Source: Sinomonas cellulolyticus
Lineage (GTDB): Bacteria > Actinomycetota > Actinomycetes > Actinomycetales > Micrococcaceae
Direction: 5' to 3'
DNA length: 39,466 nucleotides
Assembly: GCF_014656475.1 (NCBI RefSeq)
Contig: NZ_BNCM01000021.1
Span: 1 to 39,466 of the forward strand
Below are positions 16,506 through 23,881 of the stretch, piece by piece (within the stretch, counting starts at the first letter, position 1; each line of letters opens with the position of its first letter). Made by a program: the position numbers and the translations under genes. The notes below the pieces were generated by a model, which saw only the letters and a list, made by a program, of their open reading frames with translations, made no database searches and had not been told where the DNA came from.

Positions 16506-16531
16506 TCAACTCCCACCAAAACTCCCACCAA
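16506..16531 (+). repeat. Putative integrase arm-type sites, right end
   Basis: ACTCCCACCAA occurs twice in tandem, at 16509-16519 and 16521-16531, 12 bases apart. The first is part of the 16-base copy TCAACTCCCACCAAAA also present at 10785-10800. Both lie about 70-90 bases inside the att core. Confidence 0.6.
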
Positions 16532-16547
16532 GCCCCGTCACGGGGCT
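16531..16547 (-). terminator. Short hairpin downstream of tRNA-Lys
   Basis: AGCCCCG and CGGGGCT pair perfectly around a 3-base loop. It lies 52 bases past the tRNA 3' end in its direction of transcription, with no T-run; it may end the tRNA transcript or belong to the element end. Confidence 0.4.
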
Positions 16548-16598
16548 AGTCGGGGAGAGAGCGAGAGGCCCGGCATCCGTAGGATTCCGTGCCGTGGG

Positions 16599-16671
16599 TG
16601 GGCCCCGTGGGCCTCGAACCCACGACCCGCGGATTAAAAGTCCGCTGCTCTACCAACTGAGCTAGAGGCCC
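16599..16671 (-). tRNA. tRNA-Lys (anticodon TTT)
   Basis: A 73-base cloverleaf on the minus strand. Acceptor arms GGGCCTC and GGGGCCC, D arm GCTC/GAGC, anticodon loop CTTTTAA between GCGGA and TCCGC, T arm GTGGG-TTCGAGG-CCCAC, and discriminator A. No CCA is encoded. Its 3' half is duplicated at 10640-10679, making it the integration target of the adjacent element. Confidence 0.96.
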
Positions 16672-16822
16672 GTGCCGGCCTTCCCGCCGGACTGGGACCA
16701 CTCTATCGCAGGGCCCAGCACCGTTACCCAGCGCGGGCGGAGCGGCTCGCAGCATGCGCGCCACCCGCAACCACGGGCCGCGCTCCGGGCCCTCTGCGCG
16801 TGTGCAGCCGCGATCGGAGGAG

Positions 16823-16835
16823 TACCGTACTGGGC
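16823..16835 (+). promoter_or_regulatory. Putative promoter of the small ORF and its downstream gene
   Basis: TACCGT (16823-16828) is followed by 7 bases and ATG 16836, which opens a 6-codon frame rather than the main gene. Confidence 0.4.
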
Positions 16836-16856
16836 ATGGACGAGGGAGTGGCATGA
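16836..16856 (+). CDS. Possible 6-codon leaderless upstream ORF
   Basis: ATG 16836 reads MDEGVA and stops at TGA 16854-16856, overlapping the main start at 16853 by four bases (ATGA). The GAGGGAG inside it also serves as the ribosome site of the main gene. Coupled translation is inferred; protein evidence is lacking. Confidence 0.35.
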   Translation: MDEGVA

Positions 16857-17509
16857 GCGAGAACCCAGCGTCAGAAGGCTCCGGCCCGGTCAGGCCGCAC
16901 AAGCCCAAGCCCTTCGCGCCCATCGACTTCGAGCCGTTCGCGGGGGGTGCGGACCCGGCGCGGGTCTCCGAGGCCGCGCATCTGGCAGCGCAGGCACTCG
17001 TGCGGCGCGGCCGCGCCAGCGACGATCCCGAGGTGACCCGGCGTCTCGTGCGCCTCGCGGACGAGCAGGGCCTCGACGCGATCGCCGAGATGTGGGCCGA
17101 GAGCCCGGCCCGATCCCTCCCCGGGGCGCTCTGGCGTCTCTACGCCCTGCGCGCCGCCACGAAGCAGGATCCGGAGCGCATCTCGGTCTACTTCCGGGCC
17201 GGCAAGGACACCGCGCAGGTCTCCCACGTCGTGGCGGGCGTCGCGGAGCCCCCTGGCGCGGACGAGCTGACCACGATGGCGGACGCGATCCTCTCGGGGG
17301 CGTTCGACGGCGACTTCGACGTCGCTCTCGAGCGCTCGGCGGCGTTCTGCCGCGTCGTTGCTCTCGGCCAGGCGACCGTGGCGGACAGCGCCGAATGGGC
17401 CAACTCGCAGCATGCGAGCAAGCTCACGAAGAGCGCCCACCAGCTCGTGAGGACTGCCGAGGATCTCGAGGCCAGCGCCAAGGCGTGGCGGCGCGGCCAG
17501 CTCGACTGA
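16853..17509 (+). CDS. Conserved actinobacterial protein of unknown function
   Basis: Encodes 218 residues, cytoplasmic and mainly helical. After a Pro-rich N terminus it reads DFEPFAGGADPARVSEAAHL and then a helical body containing LVRLADEQGLDAIAEMWAES, LPGALWRLYALRAA and VSHVVAGVAEPPGADEL, strongly conserved-looking in the Micrococcaceae. Similar proteins have been labelled RNA polymerase beta subunit in error; nothing here supports that. It lies between the integrated element and the DUF47-pit pair. I do not know its function. ATG 16853 has GAGGGAG upstream. Confidence 0.78.
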   Translation: MSENPASEGSGPVRPHKPKPFAPIDFEPFAGGADPARVSEAAHLAAQALVRRGRASDDPEVTRRLVRLADEQGLDAIAEMWAESPARSLPGALWRLYALRAATKQDPERISVYFRAGKDTAQVSHVVAGVAEPPGADELTTMADAILSGAFDGDFDVALERSAAFCRVVALGQATVADSAEWANSQHASKLTKSAHQLVRTAEDLEASAKAWRRGQLD

Positions 17510-17677
17510 CGCGCGCTGCTAGCCCTCCTGCCGCAGACAGTCAAGGTTGACTCTCCCGGTGGGAGAGGAGAACACTGTAGGTGGCGCCGAGCCGCGGAAC
17601 CCCCGGGCTCCAACTTTGAGCCGCTACGAGCGGCCTCCCGCCGAGAGGCGGTCCCGGTTCGGCGCCTTTGACTTGTC

Positions 17678-17705
17678 CGCGAAGAGGCGGCCCCGGCTCT
17701 TCGCG
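17678..17705 (+). other. Hairpin in the leader of the DUF47-pit operon
   Basis: CGCGAAGAG (17678-17686) and CTCTTCGCG (17697-17705) pair perfectly around a 10-base loop. It may terminate the upstream gene or sit in the leader of DUF47; a TAAAAT element follows at about 17729. Confidence 0.5.
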
Positions 17706-17781
17706 TGGAGGCACCTGCCTGGGGTCGCGTAAAATGCCAGAGTCGGCGCCCGCCGGCTTATGGCGGCGCCCTCGGAGATCC

Positions 17782-18399
17782 ATGAAGTTCAGGCTTTTCC
17801 CCCAGGAGACGGCAGGCCTTGAACTGCTCGCTTCGATGGCCCAGCAGTCCGCCCTCGGCGTCCAGACGCTCTCGGAGATGTTCGGGGCCCGGCGCGGGGA
17901 CTACGCCCAGCTGGTGGACGCCCTCATCGCCAACGACGCGCGCTGCACCGAGCTCTCCCGAACGCTCCTGACCCAGCTGCGCACGAGCTTCGTCAATCCC
18001 CTCCCCCGCGAGGACCTTCTCATCCTCTCCGAGTCGCTGTCAGCGACAACCGGCCACCTCGTAGCCGTGGGCGAACTCATGCAGCTCCACGGGATCGAGA
18101 GGCTGCCGTCCGAGGCCGCGGACCTGCTGGGCATCCTCGGCAGGGAAGCTGAGTTGACCGTGGTCGCGATGCGGTCGCTGCCCCGCCTCGAGGAACTCGA
18201 GGACTACTGGACTGACATCGTCCGGCTCGCCCGCCGCGCCGAGCACACCTACCGCGTGTGGAGCGCCACCGCGCTGCGCGAGCTCTCGATCGCGCACTTC
18301 GCGCGCACTGTCGAGGTGGCCAGGGCACTCACCGACGCGGTGCGCTCCCTCCAGGCGGTCGCCGTCCACGTCGGGCGGATCATCGTCAGGGAGTCGTGA
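17782..18399 (+). CDS. DUF47 / PhoU-like Pit accessory protein
   Basis: Encodes 205 residues beginning MKFRLFPQETAGLELLASMA. It is all-helical and has the DUF47 (PhoU_div) pattern of paired helices, for example LIANDARCTELSRTLLTQLR with FVNPLPREDLLILSESLSAT following. Proteins of this group are encoded directly before a Pit phosphate transporter and modulate it. The pit start (GTG 18401) comes one base after this stop, so the two are translationally coupled. Cytoplasmic, presumably peripheral to the membrane. Confidence 0.92.
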   Translation: MKFRLFPQETAGLELLASMAQQSALGVQTLSEMFGARRGDYAQLVDALIANDARCTELSRTLLTQLRTSFVNPLPREDLLILSESLSATTGHLVAVGELMQLHGIERLPSEAADLLGILGREAELTVVAMRSLPRLEELEDYWTDIVRLARRAEHTYRVWSATALRELSIAHFARTVEVARALTDAVRSLQAVAVHVGRIIVRES

Positions 18400-18400
18400 G

Positions 18401-19417
18401 GTGACGGCGGCGCTCACGGGCGTGGTTCTCCTCCTGGTCGGGGGCTTCGGCTTCCTCAACGGCTTCCGCGACGCCTCCGCCGCCGTGGCCCTGACCGTGC
18501 GCACGCGGGCGCTCACGCCGAGGATTGCGCTCGTGCTCACCACGGCGTTCAACGTGCTGGGGACGCTCGCCGGGGCGTGGCTGCTGAAGAGCATGGAGAT
18601 CGCCTTCGTGGCGATACCCGAGGGCGGAGACGGCCTCGTGCTGCTCGCCGCGACGCTCGTCGCCGCGATCGTGTGGAACGTCTACGGATGGTGGAAAGGG
18701 TTCCCCTCCTCGTCCACCCACTCGCTGGTGGGCGGCCTCATCGGGGCGAGCGCGGGGCTCGCGCTCCTGGGCGCGCACGCGCCCTCCCATCTGGACAGCG
18801 TCTTCTGGACCTCCATCGGGCTGCCGCTCATCCTGTCCCCGCTGCTCGCGTTCGGCGCCGCATTCTTCCTCACCCCGCTGATCACGTGGATGGTCCGGTA
18901 CAGCCAGCCGAACCAGGCCCATGCGGGGCTGCGGGCAGTCCAGTCGGTCGGCGCGTCCATCGTGGCCTTCGGTCACGGGCTCCAGGATGGCCAGCGGCTC
19001 ACGGCCCTGTTCATGGTCGCCGCCCTTGGCTCCGGCGCCGGCTTCAGCAGTGGCCTGACGTGGGCCATGACGGCCGGCGCACTCGCCATGGGCGCCGGCA
19101 CACTCGCCGGCGGGTGGCGCATCACCTATACCCTCAGCCACAGACTCGTGCGCATGGACCCGCTGCGGGCATTCGTCTCCCAGCTCGTCACAAGCACCAT
19201 GCTCGTCTTCGGCTCGCTCGGCCTCCAGTGGCCCCTGTCCACCACCCACACCGTGGTCGCCTCAGTGCTCGGCGCCGGCGCGAACCAAGAGTATGCCGCA
19301 GTCAACACCCGCCTCGTGGTGCGCCTCATCCGCTTCTGGCTGCTCACGCCGCTCACGACGGCGGCCCTCGGCCTTGTCTTTGCCCTCGCCTTCGAGCCGA
19401 TCACCGCACTCCGCTAG
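18401..19417 (+). CDS. Low-affinity inorganic phosphate transporter (PiT family)
   Basis: Encodes 338 residues from GTG 18401. The two inverted family motifs are visible: NGFRDASAAVA with GFPSSSTHSLVGGLIGAS in the first half, and AFGHGLQDGQRLTALFMVA with PLSTTHTVVASVLGAGA in the second. About ten membrane helices are expected. It imports phosphate (as metal-phosphate with H+) at high external phosphate, complementary to the high-affinity pst system that converges from the right. One base separates it from DUF47. Confidence 0.94.
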   Translation: MTAALTGVVLLLVGGFGFLNGFRDASAAVALTVRTRALTPRIALVLTTAFNVLGTLAGAWLLKSMEIAFVAIPEGGDGLVLLAATLVAAIVWNVYGWWKGFPSSSTHSLVGGLIGASAGLALLGAHAPSHLDSVFWTSIGLPLILSPLLAFGAAFFLTPLITWMVRYSQPNQAHAGLRAVQSVGASIVAFGHGLQDGQRLTALFMVAALGSGAGFSSGLTWAMTAGALAMGAGTLAGGWRITYTLSHRLVRMDPLRAFVSQLVTSTMLVFGSLGLQWPLSTTHTVVASVLGAGANQEYAAVNTRLVVRLIRFWLLTPLTTAALGLVFALAFEPITALR

Positions 19418-19435
19418 CTGCGGGCCCGAAAAGGA

Positions 19436-19474
19436 ACGGCGGGCCGCCGCGCCCAGAGCGCGGCAGCCCGCCGT
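19436..19474. terminator. Bidirectional terminator between pit and pstB
   Basis: ACGGCGGGC with CGCCGCGC on one side pairs with GCGCGGC and GCCCGCCGT on the other, a stem of about 16 pairs with one bulge around a short loop. It sits in the 114 bases between convergent pit and pstB, so it can end transcripts from both sides. Confidence 0.8.
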
Positions 19475-19531
19475 CGTGCGTCAATCCGCGGCCAGACGCA
19501 GCCCGCGCGGGCCTGCCCGGACGGCTGCCCG

Positions 19532-20311
19532 TCAGCCGAAGCGGCCGGAAACGTAGTCCTCGGTCGACTTCTCGGTCGGGTTGTTGAAGATCGTGGTCGT
19601 GTCGGCGTATTCGATGAGCTTGCCCGGCTTGCCTGTGCCCGCGATGTTGAAGAACGCCGTCTTGTCGGAGACGCGGGCGGCCTGCTGCATGTTGTGCGTG
19701 ACGATGACCACCGTGTAGTTCTCCTTGAGCTCCTCGATCAGGTCCTCGATCGCGAGCGTGGAGATGGGGTCGAGGGCCGAGCACGGTTCGTCCATGAGGA
19801 TCACGTCGGGCTTGACCGCGATCGCGCGTGCAATGCAGAGGCGCTGCTGCTGGCCGCCGGAGAGGCCCGAGCCCGGCTTGTTGAGGCGGTCCTTGACCTC
19901 GTTCCAGAGGTTGGCGCCGCGCAGGGACTGCTCGACGAGTGCGTCGGCATCAGACTTGGACATCCTGCGTCCGTTGAGCTTCACGCCGGCAAGCACGTTG
20001 TCCCTGATGGACATGGTGGGGAACGGGTTGGGGCGCTGGAACACCATCCCGATGTGGGACCGCACGGCCACCGGGTCGACGCCGGGGGCGTAGAGGTCGT
20101 CACCGTCGAGGAGCACCTCGCCCTCGACACGGGCGCCGGGGATGACCTCGTGCATGCGGTTGAGCGTGCGCAGGAAGGTGGACTTCCCGCAGCCCGACGG
20201 GCCGATGAAGGCCGTGACAGACTTCGGCTCGATGCTGATGTTGACGCCCTCGACAGCCCGGAAGTTGCCGTAGTAGACGTTCAGGTCCTTGACGTCGATT
20301 CGCTTGGACAT
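19532..20311 (-). CDS. pstB: Phosphate ABC transporter ATP-binding protein
   Basis: Encodes 259 residues. Walker A GPSGCGKST is at 37-45, signature LSGGQQQR, Walker B VILMDEPCSALDP (with the PstB-typical Cys) and the H-loop VTHNMQQAARVSD follow. The N-terminal LNVYYGNFRAVEGVNISIEP is the PstB pattern. It hydrolyses ATP to drive phosphate import through PstCA. Last gene of pstSCAB; no phoU follows, unlike the E. coli operon. Confidence 0.97.
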   Translation of the reverse strand: MSKRIDVKDLNVYYGNFRAVEGVNISIEPKSVTAFIGPSGCGKSTFLRTLNRMHEVIPGARVEGEVLLDGDDLYAPGVDPVAVRSHIGMVFQRPNPFPTMSIRDNVLAGVKLNGRRMSKSDADALVEQSLRGANLWNEVKDRLNKPGSGLSGGQQQRLCIARAIAVKPDVILMDEPCSALDPISTLAIEDLIEELKENYTVVIVTHNMQQAARVSDKTAFFNIAGTGKPGKLIEYADTTTIFNNPTEKSTEDYVSGRFG

Positions 20312-20337
20312 GGTTTCCTTTGTGGGTCGGTGCGGCG

Positions 20338-21444
20338 TCAGCGGCCGGTCTTCGGCGCGAAGAGACGGGCGATCAGGCGGGCGATGAGGTTCAGCAGCAT
20401 CACGAAGATGATGAGCACGAGCGCCGCACCCCAGGCCCGCTGGGTACTCGGATCCGGGTTCGACGGCGAGGTCGGGTTCAGGATCTGCGTGTAGATGAAC
20501 GTCGGCAGCGAGGACATCCAGTCCGCGAACACGTTCATGTTGATCTTCGTCGCGAAGCCGGCGGTTACGAGGATCGGCGCCGTCTCGCCGATCACGCGGG
20601 CGATCGCAAGGGTGACGCCAGAGGCGATGCCGGAGATCGCCGTCGGAATGACGACCATGAGGATGGTGCGCCACTTCCGCACGCCCAGGGCATACGCGGC
20701 CTCGCGGAGCTCGTTCGGGACGATGCGGAGCATCTCCTCGCTCGAGCGGACCACGACCGGGATCATGAGCACGGAGAGCGCGACGGCGGCCACGAACCCC
20801 GTCTTGGTGCCCGGGCCCATGAGGGTCGCGAACAGCGCCGCGGCGAAGAGGCCGGCCACGATCGACGGGATGCCGGTCATGACGTCGACGAAAAACGTGA
20901 TGGCCTTGGACAGACGGCCGTCGTTGCCGTACTCGACGAGGTAGATCGAGGTAAGGAGGCCGATCGGCACCGAGATGATGGTGGCCCAGAGCGTGATGAG
21001 CAGAGTGCCCATGAGCGAGTGGTAGATGCCGCCAAGGACCTTCGTGCCGTTGTCCACGGACTCGTTGTCCTGGATGCCGCTCACGCCGTTCATCGACGTT
21101 CCGAGGAAGCCCGGCGTCGTGAGGCCCTTGAGGCCCTCCGCGAGAACGGTCCAGATGACCGAGATGAGCGGAAGGAGCGCAATGAGGAAGGCGCCCACCA
21201 CGAGGCAGGTCGCGAGCTTGTCCTTCGCCTTGCGGGGTCCCTCGACCGCCGCGCTCCACGCGACGTAGACGATCGTGAAGGCGATCGCGGCGAAGATGCC
21301 CCAACCGAAGAAGTTGAAGCCGACGAGGGAGGACGCCGCAGCCCCGAGGACGAGCGCCACGACGAGGGCAACCCACGGGGCGAAGCCGGGCAGGCGGTTC
21401 CGTGTCAGAGCCGAGCTCCGGCGCTGTACGAGGGTGGTGGCCAT
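20338..21444 (-). CDS. pstA: Phosphate ABC transporter permease PstA
   Basis: Encodes 368 residues. It has about 7-8 membrane helices. The binding-protein-dependent inner-membrane loop is REAAYALGVRKWRTILMVVI followed by PTAISGIASGVTLAIARVIGETAP, as in PstA. The long N-terminal part, with LTRNRLPGFAPWVALVVALV, adds about two extra helices compared with E. coli PstA, usual for actinobacteria. It follows pstC after a single base and precedes pstB by 26 bases. It forms the phosphate channel with PstC. Confidence 0.95.
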   Translation of the reverse strand: MATTLVQRRSSALTRNRLPGFAPWVALVVALVLGAAASSLVGFNFFGWGIFAAIAFTIVYVAWSAAVEGPRKAKDKLATCLVVGAFLIALLPLISVIWTVLAEGLKGLTTPGFLGTSMNGVSGIQDNESVDNGTKVLGGIYHSLMGTLLITLWATIISVPIGLLTSIYLVEYGNDGRLSKAITFFVDVMTGIPSIVAGLFAAALFATLMGPGTKTGFVAAVALSVLMIPVVVRSSEEMLRIVPNELREAAYALGVRKWRTILMVVIPTAISGIASGVTLAIARVIGETAPILVTAGFATKINMNVFADWMSSLPTFIYTQILNPTSPSNPDPSTQRAWGAALVLIIFVMLLNLIARLIARLFAPKTGR

Positions 21445-21445
21445 G

Positions 21446-22459
21446 TCAGTTCGCTCCCGAGAATTCCTTGTGGCGGCTGATGACCCAGCGCGCCGCGATG
21501 TTGACGGCCAGCGTGATCACGAACAGCACGAGGCCCGCTGCGATCAGCTGGCTGAGGCTCAGCCCGCTGGCCTCCGGGAAGTTGAGCGCGATCTCGGCGG
21601 CGATCGTCTGGTTGCCCGACTTGATGAGGCTCGCAATGAGCGGCCCGGACGAGAGGACGAGGGCCACGGCCATGGTCTCGCCGAGGGCGCGGCCGAGGCC
21701 GAGCATGACGGCGCTGATGACTCCGGGCCTTGCGAACGGGAAGACCGTCATCCGGACCATCTCCCAGCGCGTGGCGCCGAGCGCGAGCGCGGCCTCCTCG
21801 TGCAGCTTGGGGGTCTGGAGGAAGATCTCGCGGGAGATCGACGTGATGATCGGGATGATCATGACTGCGAGCACGATGGCGACGGTGAGGATCGTCTTCC
21901 CGGTGGCGGAGGCGGGGCCGGCGAAGATGGGGATCCAGCCGAGAGTGTCCGCGAGCCACGAGTAGCCGGGCACGACCGCCGGGGCCAGGAAGAGGATGCC
22001 CCACGCGCCGAAGATCACTGACGGGATCGCCGCGAGGAGGTCGATGACGTAGCCGAGGATCTGGGCGAGGCCCCGAGGCGCGTAGTGCGAGATGAAGAGG
22101 GCCACGCCGAGCGAGATCGGCGTGGCGATGACCAGGGCGATGGCCGCCGCGATCACCGTGCCGACGACCAGCGGGTAGATGTAAGCCCAGAAGCCCTTGC
22201 CGCCCGCGATCTGGTCCTGCGGAGCCAGGAGGGCCGGCATCGCCTGGACGACGAGGAAGGCCGCCACGGCGAAGAGGACCACCAGGATCACGACGCCGGC
22301 CGTTAGGGCAGCGCCGGAGAACACCTTGTCCCCCGTGGCGCCCGCGGTGTCACCGAAGGCGCCGGCGTCGGTGCGGGTGGCATCGCGCTTGGTCTGTGCT
22401 GTGGTCACATCAGGTCCCTTGACTGCAACGGGTGGGTAGTCGCCAACTGTACGTGTCAT
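21446..22459 (-). CDS. pstC: Phosphate ABC transporter permease PstC
   Basis: Encodes 337 residues. A hydrophilic N-terminal stretch of about 45 residues is followed by about six membrane helices. The conserved EAALALGATRWEMVRMTVFP loop plus RPGVISAVMLGLGRALGETM is the permease signature for PstC. Internal GTG codons (for instance at VTTAQTK) are alternative starts, since no strong ribosome site precedes the ATG. Part of pstSCAB, 82 bases behind pstS with a hairpin in between. Confidence 0.95.
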   Translation of the reverse strand: MTRTVGDYPPVAVKGPDVTTAQTKRDATRTDAGAFGDTAGATGDKVFSGAALTAGVVILVVLFAVAAFLVVQAMPALLAPQDQIAGGKGFWAYIYPLVVGTVIAAAIALVIATPISLGVALFISHYAPRGLAQILGYVIDLLAAIPSVIFGAWGILFLAPAVVPGYSWLADTLGWIPIFAGPASATGKTILTVAIVLAVMIIPIITSISREIFLQTPKLHEEAALALGATRWEMVRMTVFPFARPGVISAVMLGLGRALGETMAVALVLSSGPLIASLIKSGNQTIAAEIALNFPEASGLSLSQLIAAGLVLFVITLAVNIAARWVISRHKEFSGAN

Positions 22460-22488
22460 CGTGTCATGCCCCCGGTGCTCAAGGCGAT

Positions 22489-22522
22489 GCCCGCCCCGTC
22501 CGCAGAGGCGGTCGGGACGGGC
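22489..22522 (-). terminator. Hairpin between pstS and pstC
   Basis: GCCCGCCCCGT pairs with TCGGGACGGGC around the inner stem CCGC/GCGG, with two mismatches. It can act as a partial terminator or mRNA stabiliser that keeps pstS more abundant than pstCAB. Confidence 0.55.
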
Positions 22523-22541
22523 GCGCCGTCGTGCGTGAAGA

Positions 22542-23660
22542 TTAGGACTTGACCTTGATCGAATCGATCGCGGTCTTGGCCTTGGATGCGAGGGCCGAGG
22601 AGAGCGGGGCGCTCTTCGCAGCCGAGGCGGCGGCCTTCTGGCCGGCGTCCGAGACGACGTAGTTCTCCCACGCCTTCACGAGGTCAACCGTGGCCTGGTC
22701 CTTGTAGGTGGTGCAGACCACGTGGTAGGAGACGAGCACGATCGGGTAGGCCGAGGAATCCGTGGGGGTGCGGTCCAGCGTGAGCGCGAGGTCGTTCGCC
22801 GCACGGCCCTCGGCAGGCTTGGACAGCTCGACCGCCTTGGCGGCACCCTCAGCGGAGAGGGCGACGAACTTGTCGCCGACCTTGACCTTGGCCTTGCCCA
22901 GCGAGCTGGTCACGGCCGAGTCGTCGGCGTACGCGAAAGCACCGGGAGTGTCGGAGACGGTCTTGACGACGCCGGTCGTGCCCTTGGCGTTCTCACCCGG
23001 GAGCGAGGCAGGCCAGGTCTGGTTCGACTTGTCCTTCCAGACGTTCGGGGCGGCCTTGGAGAGGTAGTCGGTGAAGTTCTCGGTGGTGCCCGAGTCGTCA
23101 GAGCGGTGCACCGGCGTGATCTTGAGGTCGGGGAGCTTGGCGTCCTTGTTGTCCGCCGCGATCGCCGGGTCGTTCCAGTTGGTGATCTCGCCGCGGAAGA
23201 TCTTGGCGACCGTATCCGGGGTGAGGTTCAGGTCCTTGACGCCCTGCAGGTTGTAGGTGAGGGCGATCGGGGAGATGTAGACCGGGAGGTCGAGCGCGCC
23301 GTCGGGGCCGCAGACAGCCTTCGCCGAGTCGAGCTCGGCGGGCTTCATGGCAGCGTCCGTGCCGGCGAACTGGCTCGCACCGGAGATGAAGGTCTTGCGG
23401 CCGGCGCCGGAGCCGTCCGGGGAGTACTGGACGGTCACGCCCGAGTTGGCGGCGGTGAAGCCCTGCTTCCAGGCATCGATGGCCTGGGCCTGGGCGCTCG
23501 AACCCGTGCCGGTGAGCGTGCCGGTGACCTTGGGGCCGGACGAGGCCGAGCCGGTGTTCTGGGTGCCGGTCGCGTTGTCCGAGCCGCATGCGGAGAGCGC
23601 GAGCGCTCCGGCTGCGACGACAGCGACGGCCGAGAGGCGGCCGAGACGGAAAGCCTTCAC
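22542..23660 (-). CDS. pstS: Phosphate-binding lipoprotein PstS
   Basis: Encodes 372 residues. The N terminus MKAFRLGRLSAVAVVAAGAL is a signal peptide ending in the lipobox LSAC, so the mature protein is a lipoprotein outside the membrane. Phosphate-site motifs GTGSSAQAQAIDAW, SPDGSGAGRKTFISG, HRSDDSGTTENFTDYL and FAYADDS fit PstS. The Pst system imports phosphate with high affinity under starvation. First gene of pstSCAB with a PHO-box about 85 bases upstream. Confidence 0.96.
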   Translation of the reverse strand: MKAFRLGRLSAVAVVAAGALALSACGSDNATGTQNTGSASSGPKVTGTLTGTGSSAQAQAIDAWKQGFTAANSGVTVQYSPDGSGAGRKTFISGASQFAGTDAAMKPAELDSAKAVCGPDGALDLPVYISPIALTYNLQGVKDLNLTPDTVAKIFRGEITNWNDPAIAADNKDAKLPDLKITPVHRSDDSGTTENFTDYLSKAAPNVWKDKSNQTWPASLPGENAKGTTGVVKTVSDTPGAFAYADDSAVTSSLGKAKVKVGDKFVALSAEGAAKAVELSKPAEGRAANDLALTLDRTPTDSSAYPIVLVSYHVVCTTYKDQATVDLVKAWENYVVSDAGQKAAASAAKSAPLSSALASKAKTAIDSIKVKS

Positions 23661-23744
23661 GAAGTTACCCCTTCCAGGGTGGTTGAGTGCGTACGTGCCG
23701 TACTGAAGTCGAAGCTAGAGCCGACAGGTAACGACTTTCCTCGG

Positions 23745-23766
23745 CGAGGGTTAACGGAAGGTGAAC
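23745..23766 (-). promoter_or_regulatory. PHO-box upstream of pstS
   Basis: Read on the minus strand, GTTCACCTTCC is followed directly by GTTAACCCTCG: two 11-base direct units with the GTTCACC core known for actinobacterial PhoP. A weaker third copy, GTTACCTGTCG, lies further towards the gene. The site is 85-106 bases before the pstS start. Activation by PhoP at low phosphate is inferred from this match. Confidence 0.7.
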
Positions 23767-23868
23767 TGCACGGGGACAGAGCATGGCTGCGCCCCGTCGG
23801 GCCTTGCCATCTTCGTCACACCGGACTATAGGACCGGCACGTCCGGGGCTCCGCCGGGCTGGGCTCCC

Positions 23869-23881
23869 TAGACTGCCCTGT
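23869..23881 (+). promoter_or_regulatory. Putative leaderless promoter of the FUSC gene
   Basis: TAGACT (23869-23874) is followed by 7 bases and ATG 23882, with no ribosome site. Confidence 0.45.

Larger units (their letters stand above)
10640..16637. mobile_element. Integrated element of about 5.96 kb in tRNA-Lys
   Basis: Bounded by direct copies of the tRNA-Lys 3' half. It contains, in order, an HTH gene, tcmP, the convergent Gp37/Gp68-like gene, an ImmA/IrrE peptidase, a tyrosine integrase in decay, a three-gene DUF6941-DUF4258-DUF2283 cassette and the arm-type repeats next to both ends. There are no replication, transfer or capsid genes, so it is a small satellite-like or cargo island. 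The tcmP-containing part has more A/T and less biased codons than the flanking chromosome. Confidence 0.88.

Noticed and set aside
16506..16531. CRISPR-like repeats
   Set aside because: Only two tandem copies of an 11-base box; no spacers of regular length and no cas genes.
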